Assembly: GCA_003455655.1 (NCBI GenBank)
Contig: DMQP01000170.1
Coordinates: forward strand, 1-6,985
Source of the DNA: Treponema sp.
GTDB lineage: Bacteria > Spirochaetota > Spirochaetia > Treponematales > Treponemataceae
Reading direction: 5' to 3'
Length of the DNA stretch: 6,985 nucleotides
Shown here: positions 1 to 6,470 of the stretch, piece by piece
Numbering within the stretch: the stretch's first letter is position 1
Layout: every line of letters starts with the position of its first letter
Notes under the pieces: generated by a model
The model's database searches: none
Told to the model about the DNA's origin: nothing
Seen by the model: only the letters and a program-made list of their open reading frames with translations
Made by a program: the position numbers and the translations under genes

Positions 1-281
1 ACACACAGATGGTTTGTACCGCAAAAGATATGTATCGGGAAGATGGAGTTGATACTCAAAAAATAAATAACGGTGCTGCTGATGGAAGTACTAAAAACAA
101 TCCAGAGCCCAGAACATCATGGGGTAAAGCAGGTGATACTCGTTCATTTGCTATGTTGCGCGACAATGCTAGTCAGTATGGTGACGGAATGGATTTCAGT
201 GCTAACATTGTTTCTGCTCCTCTTCCACAACTGAATGTTCTTTCTGAATACAATGAGGTTGCACTTACTCCCGAAAAATAA
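1..281 (+). CDS. 3' end of an unrecognised protein gene (5' end outside window)
   Basis: An open frame enters from the left edge (first full codon at base 3) and stops with TAA at 279-281. About 92 residues are visible. An ATG at 9 could be a start, but only eight bases precede it and no ribosome binding site can be judged, so a gene truncated by the window edge is more likely. The visible part is polar, rich in Asn, Asp, Gly and Ser, with no membrane segment and no motif I can name. It has one Cys, near the start. The last 30 residues are less charged and may be an extended tail. It lies 18 bases upstream of the clpP-like gene, with no terminator between them, so they are probably co-transcribed. 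Codon use looks like that of its neighbours. I do not recognise the family and assign no function. Confidence 0.6.
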   Translation, partial: TQMVCTAKDMYREDGVDTQKINNGAADGSTKNNPEPRTSWGKAGDTRSFAMLRDNASQYGDGMDFSANIVSAPLPQLNVLSEYNEVALTPEK

Positions 282-286
282 AAAAC

Positions 287-292
287 AGAGGA
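287..292 (+). promoter_or_regulatory. Ribosome binding site of the clpP-like gene
   Basis: AGAGGA lies seven bases before the ATG at 300, in an A-rich gap of only 18 bases. It fixes the clpP start. The gap shows no convincing -35/-10 pair, which supports read-through from the upstream gene. Confidence 0.7.
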
Positions 293-299
293 ATATATA

Positions 300-872
300 A
301 TGTCCGAAAAAACAGAAGAAAAAAAAGAAACTCAAGATCCTTTTGCAGAACGCTTTCTTAAAACTCGCCAGATTATTTTGAGTGGTGAAGTTAACAAAGA
401 GCTTGCAGAAAAAGTTGTTCGCCAGCTTTTAGTTCTTGAAGCTGACGGTGATGATCCTATATACATCTACATTGATTCACCTGGTGGCGATGTAGATGCA
501 GGTTTTGCTATTTTTGACACAATCCGTTTTGTGAAGTGCCCTGTCTATACTGTGGGAATGGGTCTTGTTGCCTCAGCTGCAGCATTGATTCTGCTTGCTT
601 CTCCAAAGGAACGCAGACTTGGACTTCCCCACAGTCACTACCTTATTCATCAGCCATCAAGTGGAATGAAAGGTGTAGCAACTGACATTGAAATTCATGC
701 AGCCGAAATTGCAAAGACAAAAACATTGCTTAATCAGCTGATTGCAGACGAAACGGGAACCGCTTTAGACAAAGTGTCAAAAGATACAGACCGTGACTAT
801 TGGCTTAATGCAGAAGAATCTATTGCATACGGGCTTATTAGTCGTGTTGTTGCAAAACGCTCAGACCTGTAG
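300..872 (+). CDS. clpP: ATP-dependent Clp protease proteolytic subunit (ClpP family)
   Basis: This is a 190-residue S14 serine peptidase of near-normal ClpP length. Family knowledge: ClpP forms a two-ring 14-mer in the cytoplasm and degrades proteins fed to it by ClpX- or ClpA/C-type ATPases. Seen here: the RFLKTRQIILSG entry strand (18-29), the DSPGG turn (59-63), the nucleophile in GLVAS (Ser92), IHQP (His117) and RDYW (Asp166). Together these give a complete Ser-His-Asp triad. The residues around the serine are GLVAS rather than the common GQAAS, so this is a divergent subclass, perhaps a second ClpP beside a canonical copy elsewhere. No trigger factor or clpX gene lies next to it. A charged, Lys/Glu-rich N-terminus (2-12) precedes the core. 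The gene starts at an ATG with a good ribosome binding site, and the next gene begins eight bases after its stop. Confidence 0.95.
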   Translation: MSEKTEEKKETQDPFAERFLKTRQIILSGEVNKELAEKVVRQLLVLEADGDDPIYIYIDSPGGDVDAGFAIFDTIRFVKCPVYTVGMGLVASAAALILLASPKERRLGLPHSHYLIHQPSSGMKGVATDIEIHAAEIAKTKTLLNQLIADETGTALDKVSKDTDRDYWLNAEESIAYGLISRVVAKRSDL

Positions 873-880
873 TGTAGGGC

Positions 881-1789
881 ATGGTCTTTGAACTGACAGA
901 TTCCGTAAAGCGTGACATTCTCTTTGCAATGGAAGATCAAACGGTGCATCATGTACTTGATGCACAAACGCTTTCTCTGATTCCCATACATGATGACAAT
1001 GTTAAAGCTGATGCAAATCGCTATTACGAGTTACCGGAATGGTCTAGTTCAGATGGCTACCGTATGCTGGAGGCATTTACAGACCAAGTGCGTTCACCGC
1101 TTGCTCGCGAAGAGTTAAAGCAAGTGCTTGTGGGCGGAAGGGGGGTATTTAGAAATTTTAAGAATGTGCTAAAAGCGTATCCGCTGGTTGACCGTCAGTG
1201 GCATTATTTTAAACAGTGTCGTATGACAGAACGCCTTTTGGAATGGTACAATGCTTTGCGAGAATCTTGGGGACTTGAAGTTCTCTCTGAAGATATTGAG
1301 GATGATGAAGATGTCTTTGAAAATGACTTTGAATTTCATCCGTATGATTCTAGTGCAGATGCAGAAGCGCTTTTGCGGATACAGAAATTGTTGGAAGATG
1401 AATATGACCGTCAGTATGGTGCTCAATTGGGAAATGCGTTTGCCACTTTAAACAGGCACACTCAAAAACTGCGCAATGACACAGAGAGTTTTGGGTTTGT
1501 ATGTCGCACTCAGTCTGATGACTTTGCCGGCTGTATAGTCTGTTCATGTTTTTTACCTACGGATAAAAAGACAGCGCTTATAACTGATTTTTTTGTCCTT
1601 CAGAATTACCGCGGTTTAGGAATCGGTAAGGAACTACTTTTAAGAACCCTTACTGCAGCAAAAGAACGTGGCATTCATTTTGTTTTGACAGCTCAAGCTG
1701 TTGTGCCCAAACAAGTGGAATGTATGCTTGTCCAGAATGGTTTTGACAAGGTATGTTCGGGTTTTGTGGCAAATTTATCAACTTTTTAG
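881..1789 (+). CDS. UPF0158 domain fused to a GNAT N-acetyltransferase
   Basis: This 302-residue protein appears to have two domains. Residues 1-135 resemble UPF0158, a family of unknown function: an N-terminal helix-strand unit, then FRNFKNVL (90-97) and W107-HYF in the typical arrangement. A very acidic linker follows (about 137-160, rich in Asp and Glu). The C-terminal part (about 200-302) is a GNAT acetyltransferase. Its acetyl-CoA loop is RGLGIG (244-249) after a beta strand TDFFVL (235-240), and it has a late NGF (286-288), common near the end of GNAT domains. The family moves an acetyl group from acetyl-CoA to an amine on a small molecule or protein; the substrate cannot be read here. 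The start is eight bases after the clpP stop, with only a weak TAGGG (875-879) before it, so translation may be coupled to clpP. A later Met (residue 17) would cut into the UPF0158 domain. Confidence 0.85.
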   Translation: MVFELTDSVKRDILFAMEDQTVHHVLDAQTLSLIPIHDDNVKADANRYYELPEWSSSDGYRMLEAFTDQVRSPLAREELKQVLVGGRGVFRNFKNVLKAYPLVDRQWHYFKQCRMTERLLEWYNALRESWGLEVLSEDIEDDEDVFENDFEFHPYDSSADAEALLRIQKLLEDEYDRQYGAQLGNAFATLNRHTQKLRNDTESFGFVCRTQSDDFAGCIVCSCFLPTDKKTALITDFFVLQNYRGLGIGKELLLRTLTAAKERGIHFVLTAQAVVPKQVECMLVQNGFDKVCSGFVANLSTF

Positions 1790-1792
1790 GAG
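1788..1792 (+). promoter_or_regulatory. Ribosome binding site that sets the DbpA-like start
   Basis: AGGAG overlaps the stop codon of the UPF0158-GNAT gene (TAG at 1787-1789) and stands eight bases before the ATG at 1801. It decides against the longer in-frame start at 1753, which lies inside the upstream gene. Confidence 0.8.
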
Positions 1793-1800
1793 TTAACAAT

Positions 1801-2643
1801 ATGTCTTTTAATCGTTCAAATGAAATTGATGAAGAGCAGATCGTCGCTTTTTTGGAAAACGCTCTGCGTCGTGTCGAAACAGAAAGTGATCCCGACACAC
1901 TTAACAAACTTAAAAAATTGTTCAAAAAGACAATTCCTTTTTCTCGCCGTATGTATGTTGCAGCTTTTTTAACAAAGAACGCAGCTGGACACGGACGCTT
2001 TAACAAAGGTGGCTCTCGCTTTGATAGAAACGAGCGCGACAATCGCTTTAACCGTGAAAACCGTAACGGACGCAACGAACGCCCTGCTCGTGATTTTTCT
2101 GAACGCACTGCAGAACGCATCGAAAGACCTCAACACGAAAGTCTTCCACGTGTACAAATAGATCCAGCACTTGCAACTACCATTTTTATTGGCATTGGTC
2201 GCAATCGTCGCGTGTTCCCTCGTGACTTAGTTGGCCTTTTGGTAAGCGTTGCAGGTCTTGAACGTGAACGCATTGGTGAAATTCGTGTTCTTGCTAACTA
2301 TTCATTTATTCAGCTCTTTACTGAAGATTGTGAAAAAGCAATTTCTGCTCTTAACGGATACGACTACCGTGGACGCAAACTGAGTGTAAGCTATTCTCGC
2401 CAGAAGGGTGAAGAAGAAGCTGAATCTGAAACAGAAGAAAGTTCAGAACCTGTTGTTTCAAACGAAAGCTATGGTGTTTCTGCTGCTGCTTCGGAATCAG
2501 AAAAAATTGCCGCAGAACAGACTGCCTTTGCAGCTCAGCAGACATCGGCTCCTGTTCAGGAAGAAATTCCCCAGGCTCCTTACTCAGAGACCACAGATGA
2601 CGGTCAGGTAAAGTCACACTTTGGAAACGGTGAAGCCTACTAA
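1801..2643 (+). CDS. Stand-alone DbpA-type RNA-binding protein with Arg-rich linker
   Basis: This 280-residue soluble protein has four parts. A helical N-terminal region (1-60), rich in Lys and Glu, comes first. A disordered basic linker follows (about 61-110), in which Arg falls at every third position from 73 to 97. Next is a DbpA-like RRM (about 127-199): strand TTIFIGIG (126-133), the hallmark FPRDLVGLL (139-147), IGEIRVL (158-164), the second RNP-like strand SFIQLF (168-173) and a final GRKLSVSYS. The tail (200-280) is acidic, then rich in Ala, Gln, Ser and Glu. Family knowledge: this RRM usually sits at the C-terminus of DbpA/CsdA-type DEAD-box helicases, where in E. coli DbpA it binds 23S rRNA. 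No helicase motif is present here, so the protein may bind structured RNA alone or partner a separate helicase. The start is set by AGGAG. Its 3' end overlaps the next gene. Confidence 0.85.
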   Translation: MSFNRSNEIDEEQIVAFLENALRRVETESDPDTLNKLKKLFKKTIPFSRRMYVAAFLTKNAAGHGRFNKGGSRFDRNERDNRFNRENRNGRNERPARDFSERTAERIERPQHESLPRVQIDPALATTIFIGIGRNRRVFPRDLVGLLVSVAGLERERIGEIRVLANYSFIQLFTEDCEKAISALNGYDYRGRKLSVSYSRQKGEEEAESETEESSEPVVSNESYGVSAAASESEKIAAEQTAFAAQQTSAPVQEEIPQAPYSETTDDGQVKSHFGNGEAY

Positions 2644-3328
2644 TCAGACTATACATGTTGTGCAGACCGGTCCTCTTAGTGTAAATACGCTTGTAGTTGC
2701 ACTGGATGACCGTTATGCATTTGTTGTAGACCCTGCAGCTTGTGATTATTGTGGTGATCAGTACGCAGTAACAAAACTTCTTTCATCTTTAGGTTTGGAG
2801 TGCGTTTTATGTGTGCTTACTCACGGACATTTTGATCATGTTGCGGGGCTTCCTTATTTAAAAAAATGTTTTCCTCTTATGCCTATTGCAATTCACCAAG
2901 CAGACAGTGGCTATTTAGGTAAAGACTCGCTTGTTCAAAAACAAAGTCTTGAGTGCATTGGCTTTGCAGATTTTTTTGAAGCGTTAAAAGATCTTCCTTT
3001 TGCAGATTGTTATTTGAAAGCAGAAAAAACGCTTGCCGACTGTGATATTAAAATTAATTCAAAAGTCTTAGCTTCTCTTGCAAAGTGGAAAGTGCTTCAT
3101 ACTCCAGGACACACGCAAGGTTCAGTGTGTTTGTACAACGAAGACGACCGTTTGCTTATAAGTGGAGATACTGTTTTTTACGGTTCTTGGGGACGCACCG
3201 ATTTACCAGGTGGAAGCGAAATGCAAATTCAAAAATCTCTCCGTAGAATTTATCATGATGTTGCTTTAGAAACACGCGTGTATCCTGGACACGACGAGTA
3301 TGGCTTTGTTCTTGCTCAGAATGTGTAA
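2621..3328 (+). CDS. Metallo-beta-lactamase-fold hydrolase, GloB-like
   Basis: This 235-residue cytoplasmic metallohydrolase has the full two-metal site of its fold: THGHFDH (His68, His70, Asp72, His73), TPGHTQGS (His164), SGDTVF (Asp183) and YPGHDEY (His224). GRTDLPGGS (191-199) is typical of the hydroxyacylglutathione-hydrolase-like (GloB/glyoxalase II-like) subgroup, which cleaves thioesters; the actual substrate is unknown. An added stretch at about 98-155 makes it somewhat longer than short members of the group. It is Cys-rich, with two CxxC pairs (41/44 and 61/64). The start is uncertain. TTG at 2621 overlaps the previous gene by 23 bases; GTG at 2630 (three codons later, 14-base overlap) is nearly as good, and neither has a strong ribosome binding site. 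The 3' end overlaps the convergent phosphoesterase gene by 13 bases. It is probably the last gene of the + strand unit. Confidence 0.9.
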   Translation: METVKPTNQTIHVVQTGPLSVNTLVVALDDRYAFVVDPAACDYCGDQYAVTKLLSSLGLECVLCVLTHGHFDHVAGLPYLKKCFPLMPIAIHQADSGYLGKDSLVQKQSLECIGFADFFEALKDLPFADCYLKAEKTLADCDIKINSKVLASLAKWKVLHTPGHTQGSVCLYNEDDRLLISGDTVFYGSWGRTDLPGGSEMQIQKSLRRIYHDVALETRVYPGHDEYGFVLAQNV

Positions 3329-3963
3329 GGGCTACTTCCGTTTGCGCTTATTTGATATACCGTAAAGTCTGGGTAAGCTGCATCTTTTTGAAGTGAGAGC
3401 ACAGCATAGCATGGTGGCTGATTTGAACGCGGTCTTGCACAAGAGCCGGGGTTAGCAATAAGCAACTGACCTTGTTGTAGACGGTGTGCAACATGTGTGT
3501 GCCCATAAAGTACAATGTTTGCATTGCTTCGTTTAGCTGCTTGTTCTAAAGAGTCTGTTCCATTGTAAAGAGAAAAGCGGTGACCGTGTGTGCATAAAAC
3601 AGTGTGGCCAGCAATGGTAAGTGTTTGCATAAGCGGTATTTGTATGGTCATGCGCATTGAGTCTAACGAATAAAATTCTGTGTCACAGTTTCCTGCAACA
3701 AGTGCAATTACAGGTGGAATACATGCAGCAAGGGGAGCATCTGTTTGTGCACGATCAAGTGCTGAACAAACATCGCCTATGCCATCTCCGCAAAAAATAA
3801 GACAGTCACACTTTGCTCCTTCTTCTAAAAGTGAATAAAGCAATTGTGCGGTAAATCCGTGAGAGTCGGAAATAACTAAAACACGAGCACTGTCTTTTTG
3901 CGAAAGAGCAGTTATATCTTCAGGTGAACCAAGTAGCAGAGAAGAATCTTGAATTATGTTCAC
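3316..3963 (-). CDS. YfcE-like metallophosphoesterase
   Basis: This 215-residue calcineurin-like phosphoesterase is close to the YfcE/MJ0936 group. Its metal- and phosphate-binding motifs appear in order: SDSHG (32-36; Asp33, His35), CGDG (58-61; Asp60), GNCD (91-94; Asn92), THGH (125-128) and GHTH (154-157), followed by NPGS (171-174), common in this group. Such enzymes are Mn-type phosphodiesterases with loose substrate choice; the natural substrate is unknown. No signal peptide is visible, so it should be cytoplasmic. The start is GTG at 3963, overlapping the upstream lipoprotein stop as GTGA, with AGAGGA nine bases before. No later ATG precedes the first motif. This leaves an unusual N-terminal extension of about 26 residues. 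The gene ends inside the 3' end of the opposing hydrolase gene. Confidence 0.92.
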   Translation of the reverse strand: MNIIQDSSLLLGSPEDITALSQKDSARVLVISDSHGFTAQLLYSLLEEGAKCDCLIFCGDGIGDVCSALDRAQTDAPLAACIPPVIALVAGNCDTEFYSLDSMRMTIQIPLMQTLTIAGHTVLCTHGHRFSLYNGTDSLEQAAKRSNANIVLYGHTHVAHRLQQGQLLIANPGSCARPRSNQPPCYAVLSLQKDAAYPDFTVYQISANGSSPYTF

Positions 3964-4742
3964 AGAGATGAGTCCTCTTGTGTGTCTTTGGGAGTTTCCA
4001 TGACAAAGTGGTTTATAGCTTGTAAACCTGTTACGCTGTCGGTGTAACGTCTAACAGGCTTTCCTACAATTTGATGAACATGAGCATGAATTTCTTCGTC
4101 TGCAGGAAGATGTGCGCGTTCTGGAAGTTCTGAAATGTATTTGATTGCATTCACCAAAATATCTTCTGCTGTTTTGTCTATGGTTTGTTCCATTTCTTTA
4201 GTGTCTGCTTCGTCTTCTGCTGTGCGTTCGTAATCAAGAACAAAATCACAAGTGGCTTCCATGCCTAACATATCATCTTGAGGGAAAAGAGAAAAGACAG
4301 GGTAGGGCATGTCGTTATCCCAAAACTCTTGTAGACGTGCAAGCATAAAATGTGTGTTTTCCGGAGCACCCAATAAGACAATGCCTTTTATGTTGCGAGC
4401 GTTAACCATGTCGTACAAATTTGAAATTCGGTTTTTTACATCATCTGGATAAAGAACAGGCCAGACAAGACCGTTTTCTTGTTCAAGACCAAACTGTTTT
4501 TCAAGACGAACGATTGCATCATCATAAAAAAAAGAATTGTTAAAACCGTAACCAAAGAGCACACAAATAACAGACTGCGATTCTGTCCACTGAGGTAAAT
4601 CGGTTTGCGGTGTTTCTACAAGTTCGGGTGTAAGTACTAAGGCTCCATCTTGTGGCAGTGAAACTTGTTCTTCTTTTTTACATCCTGTTAAAGCAAATGC
4701 AGTAAGCGCAATGCATGCGCAAATGAGTATCCCCTTCTTCAT
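3960..4742 (-). CDS. Predicted lipoprotein of unknown family
   Basis: This 260-residue protein opens with a lipoprotein signal peptide: MKK, a hydrophobic stretch (about 4-18) and lipobox LTGC (18-21). After lipidation Cys21 would anchor it on the outer face of the inner membrane or on the outer membrane. The mature part begins with a Glu/Thr/Pro-rich linker (22-55). It continues with alternating hydrophobic strands and helices: SVICVLFG (57-64), a helix near 72-85, KGIVLLGAP (119-127) and YPVFSLFP (147-154). This looks like a Rossmann-like or type-1 periplasmic-binding fold and is reminiscent of DUF3798, but I cannot assign a family. An HxHxH run (219-223) near the C-terminus might bind metal. 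The gene starts 21 bases after the transporter stop with no clear ribosome binding site, and it couples to the phosphoesterase through GTGA. A sensor or binding partner for the transporter is an inference. Confidence 0.85.
   Translation of the reverse strand: MKKGILICACIALTAFALTGCKKEEQVSLPQDGALVLTPELVETPQTDLPQWTESQSVICVLFGYGFNNSFFYDDAIVRLEKQFGLEQENGLVWPVLYPDDVKNRISNLYDMVNARNIKGIVLLGAPENTHFMLARLQEFWDNDMPYPVFSLFPQDDMLGMEATCDFVLDYERTAEDEADTKEMEQTIDKTAEDILVNAIKYISELPERAHLPADEEIHAHVHQIVGKPVRRYTDSVTGLQAINHFVMETPKDTQEDSSL
3973..3978 (-). promoter_or_regulatory. Ribosome binding site for the GTG-started phosphoesterase
   Basis: On the minus strand AGAGGA sits inside the last codons of the lipoprotein gene, nine bases before the GTG at 3963. 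With the GTGA stop/start overlap it supports translational coupling and confirms the non-ATG start. Confidence 0.75.
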
Positions 4743-4763
4743 ACGACACAGTGTAGCGTTTTT

Positions 4764-6416
4764 TTAGATTTGTGACAATGCGCCTGCAATACTGAATGCA
4801 CGGTCACCAAACTTTTCAATCTGACGAACCAAATCAATATACAAAAGTTCTGACTTAACATCTGCACCCGCTTCAAGGCGTTTTCGTGCAACTCGTTTAA
4901 GGTTGTGACGGAACACATCAATTTGATCTTCTATTTCACGAGCAATAATCAATTTGTCTTGATCCAAATGTTTGTTTACATTGTCGCGGATAAAATACAT
5001 AAACTGTCGTGCGAGGTCTATGTAAGGGTCAAGACGATCCATGTCTTCTTGACTGAACTTCATGTTTTTAACAATTGATTTTTGTAACAGCAGAGCAACA
5101 TTGTAACAGTCATCGGTCATTTCTTCGAGGTCGTCTGTTATTTGTTGCATAAGCGTTATCATGTCACCTTGTTGTGTAGAAAGCGGCAGCCGTGAACAGT
5201 TGATAAGATATTTTGTTATCTGTTCTTTCATTTGATCTGCATAGTCTTCCTGACGAGTTAATTCTTCCATGTTATCTGCAATGAAAGAGTCTGTGCGGTT
5301 TTTAAATCCAAGCTGAACTCGCTCAAACATTTCGGTAACTAAAAGGGTCATGTCGCTTATGGCTTTTTCTGCAGTCAGTATGTAAGCAGTTGTTGTTTCT
5401 TTTCCGCCCGTTTCCAAAAAGTCAAGTTTGTATTCGCGAGGACGACCGTCTGCTTTATCTTTAATAATAAGTTCGGTAAGAGCTGCAATTTGTTTTGTAA
5501 AGGGCAAACACAAAAGTGATGTAATTGTTTTAAGAACTGTGTGTAATGCCGCAATGTGATAGGTGATGGTATCTGTTGGTTTTCCAGGAACAATTAAATC
5601 TATAAGTGTAAGTAAGGGATGGAAGAAAGCTAATGCAAGAACTACTGTTGCTATGTTGAACAAAACATGAGCTAATGCTGTTCGTTTTGCTTGTTCACTT
5701 CCGCTCATTGAAGCTAAGACAGCGTCTATGGTTGAACCTATGTTTCCGCCTATAACCAAGGCTGCAGCGAATTCCCAAGAAACAAGATGATTGTACGCCA
5801 TAGTAATGACGATTGCACTTTCTGCAGAAGAAGAGTGAATGAGTGCTGTAATAAGACAACCCACTACAACTCCAATAAGAATGCTCCAAACTCCCCAGTC
5901 ACTGAAAACGGTTAAAAAGTTAAGTGTTCCCTTTTGAGGATCTATGGTAGCAGATAGCCATTCCAATCCAATAAAAAGTAAGCCAAAGCCCATAACAGCT
6001 TCGCCTAAAGATTGCTTTTTGAATTTTTTAATGACTGTCAAAAGATATCCCAAACCAAAGAGGGGAATTGCAAAGGCAGAAATTTTAAAATTGAATCCGA
6101 AGAGAACGACAATCCATGCAGTGATGGTGGTTCCAATGTTAGCACCAAGCGTTACTCCAATAGATTGTTGAACGGTCATAAGTCCTGCATTTACGAAGGA
6201 CACTTCCATTGCTGTAGTTGCGCCCGATGACTGAATTATAACAGTAAGCACAAAACCTGTTAGAAAACCTAAGACGCGGTTTTTGGTCATAAAATCAAGT
6301 GCGGACTGAAGTTTAGTTCCAGCACTTTTTTGAATGCCGTCACTCATCATCTTCATGCCGTAGAGCAAGAACGCAAGACTTCCGATGAGCTGCAGTATTG
6401 TAGATATGACGTTCAT
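4764..6416 (-). CDS. Na+/phosphate cotransporter family protein with PhoU-like C-terminal domain
   Basis: This 550-residue inner-membrane protein holds two inverted Na_Pi_cotrans repeats (about 5-140 and 175-310). Each carries the family signatures: QSSGATT (62-68) and GANIGTT (91-97) in the first, HSSSAES (194-200) and GGNIGST (223-229) in the second. About eight or more hydrophobic segments fall between 1 and 315. The soluble C-terminal part (about 340-550) is all-helical and PhoU-like, ending in EKFGDRAFSIAG (534-545), similar to the E/D-rich metal motif of PhoU. Family knowledge: such proteins import phosphate with sodium, although some bacterial members export or regulate. The chosen start is the ATG at 6416, which opens directly on the first membrane segment. 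The frame stays open to 6518, but that extension runs through the upstream terminator and is implausible. The ribosome binding site is weak (AAAGA). It is the first gene of a three-gene minus-strand unit. Confidence 0.93.
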   Translation of the reverse strand: MNVISTILQLIGSLAFLLYGMKMMSDGIQKSAGTKLQSALDFMTKNRVLGFLTGFVLTVIIQSSGATTAMEVSFVNAGLMTVQQSIGVTLGANIGTTITAWIVVLFGFNFKISAFAIPLFGLGYLLTVIKKFKKQSLGEAVMGFGLLFIGLEWLSATIDPQKGTLNFLTVFSDWGVWSILIGVVVGCLITALIHSSSAESAIVITMAYNHLVSWEFAAALVIGGNIGSTIDAVLASMSGSEQAKRTALAHVLFNIATVVLALAFFHPLLTLIDLIVPGKPTDTITYHIAALHTVLKTITSLLCLPFTKQIAALTELIIKDKADGRPREYKLDFLETGGKETTTAYILTAEKAISDMTLLVTEMFERVQLGFKNRTDSFIADNMEELTRQEDYADQMKEQITKYLINCSRLPLSTQQGDMITLMQQITDDLEEMTDDCYNVALLLQKSIVKNMKFSQEDMDRLDPYIDLARQFMYFIRDNVNKHLDQDKLIIAREIEDQIDVFRHNLKRVARKRLEAGADVKSELLYIDLVRQIEKFGDRAFSIAGALSQI

Positions 6417-6445
6417 GATGTCTTTAGTGTAGCGAAAAAAAACTT

Positions 6446-6462
6446 CTGTATCTACTATACAG
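6446..6462. promoter_or_regulatory. Inverted repeat, candidate operator of the transporter unit
   Basis: CTGTAT and ATACAG form a perfect 6-base inverted repeat around a 5-base spacer. It lies 29 bases upstream of the transporter ATG and just downstream of the terminator of the preceding gene. On the minus strand it contains TATAGT, a fair -10 hexamer, but no good -35 at normal spacing, since that position falls in the terminator stem. AGCGAA recurs on the plus strand at 6431-6436 and 6461-6466. The place suits a repressor or activator site; no regulator is identified. Confidence 0.35.
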
Positions 6463-6470
6463 CGAATAAC

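Noticed and set aside
259..299. Possible promoter for clpP (TTGCAC, AT-rich tract, TATATA)
   Set aside because: No -10 lies at the correct distance from TTGCAC, and TATATA abuts the start codon. The A-rich gap is explained by the ribosome binding site region.
1753..1800. Longer start for the DbpA-like gene
   Set aside because: It lies inside the upstream gene and has no ribosome binding site, while AGGAG stands at proper spacing before the ATG at 1801.
2011..2110. Arg-rich segment as a DNA tandem repeat
   Set aside because: The codons and the residues between vary. The regularity is in the protein, not in an exact repeated DNA unit.
1650..2157. Minus-strand open frames opposite the GNAT and DbpA-like genes
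   Set aside because: They are low-complexity, Arg/Ser/Leu-rich translations of the reverse of genuine coding sequence, with no recognisable motif.
5944..6230. Plus-strand open frames within the transporter gene
   Set aside because: They are antisense to strongly conserved transporter sequence, have no recognisable protein character and lack ribosome binding sites.
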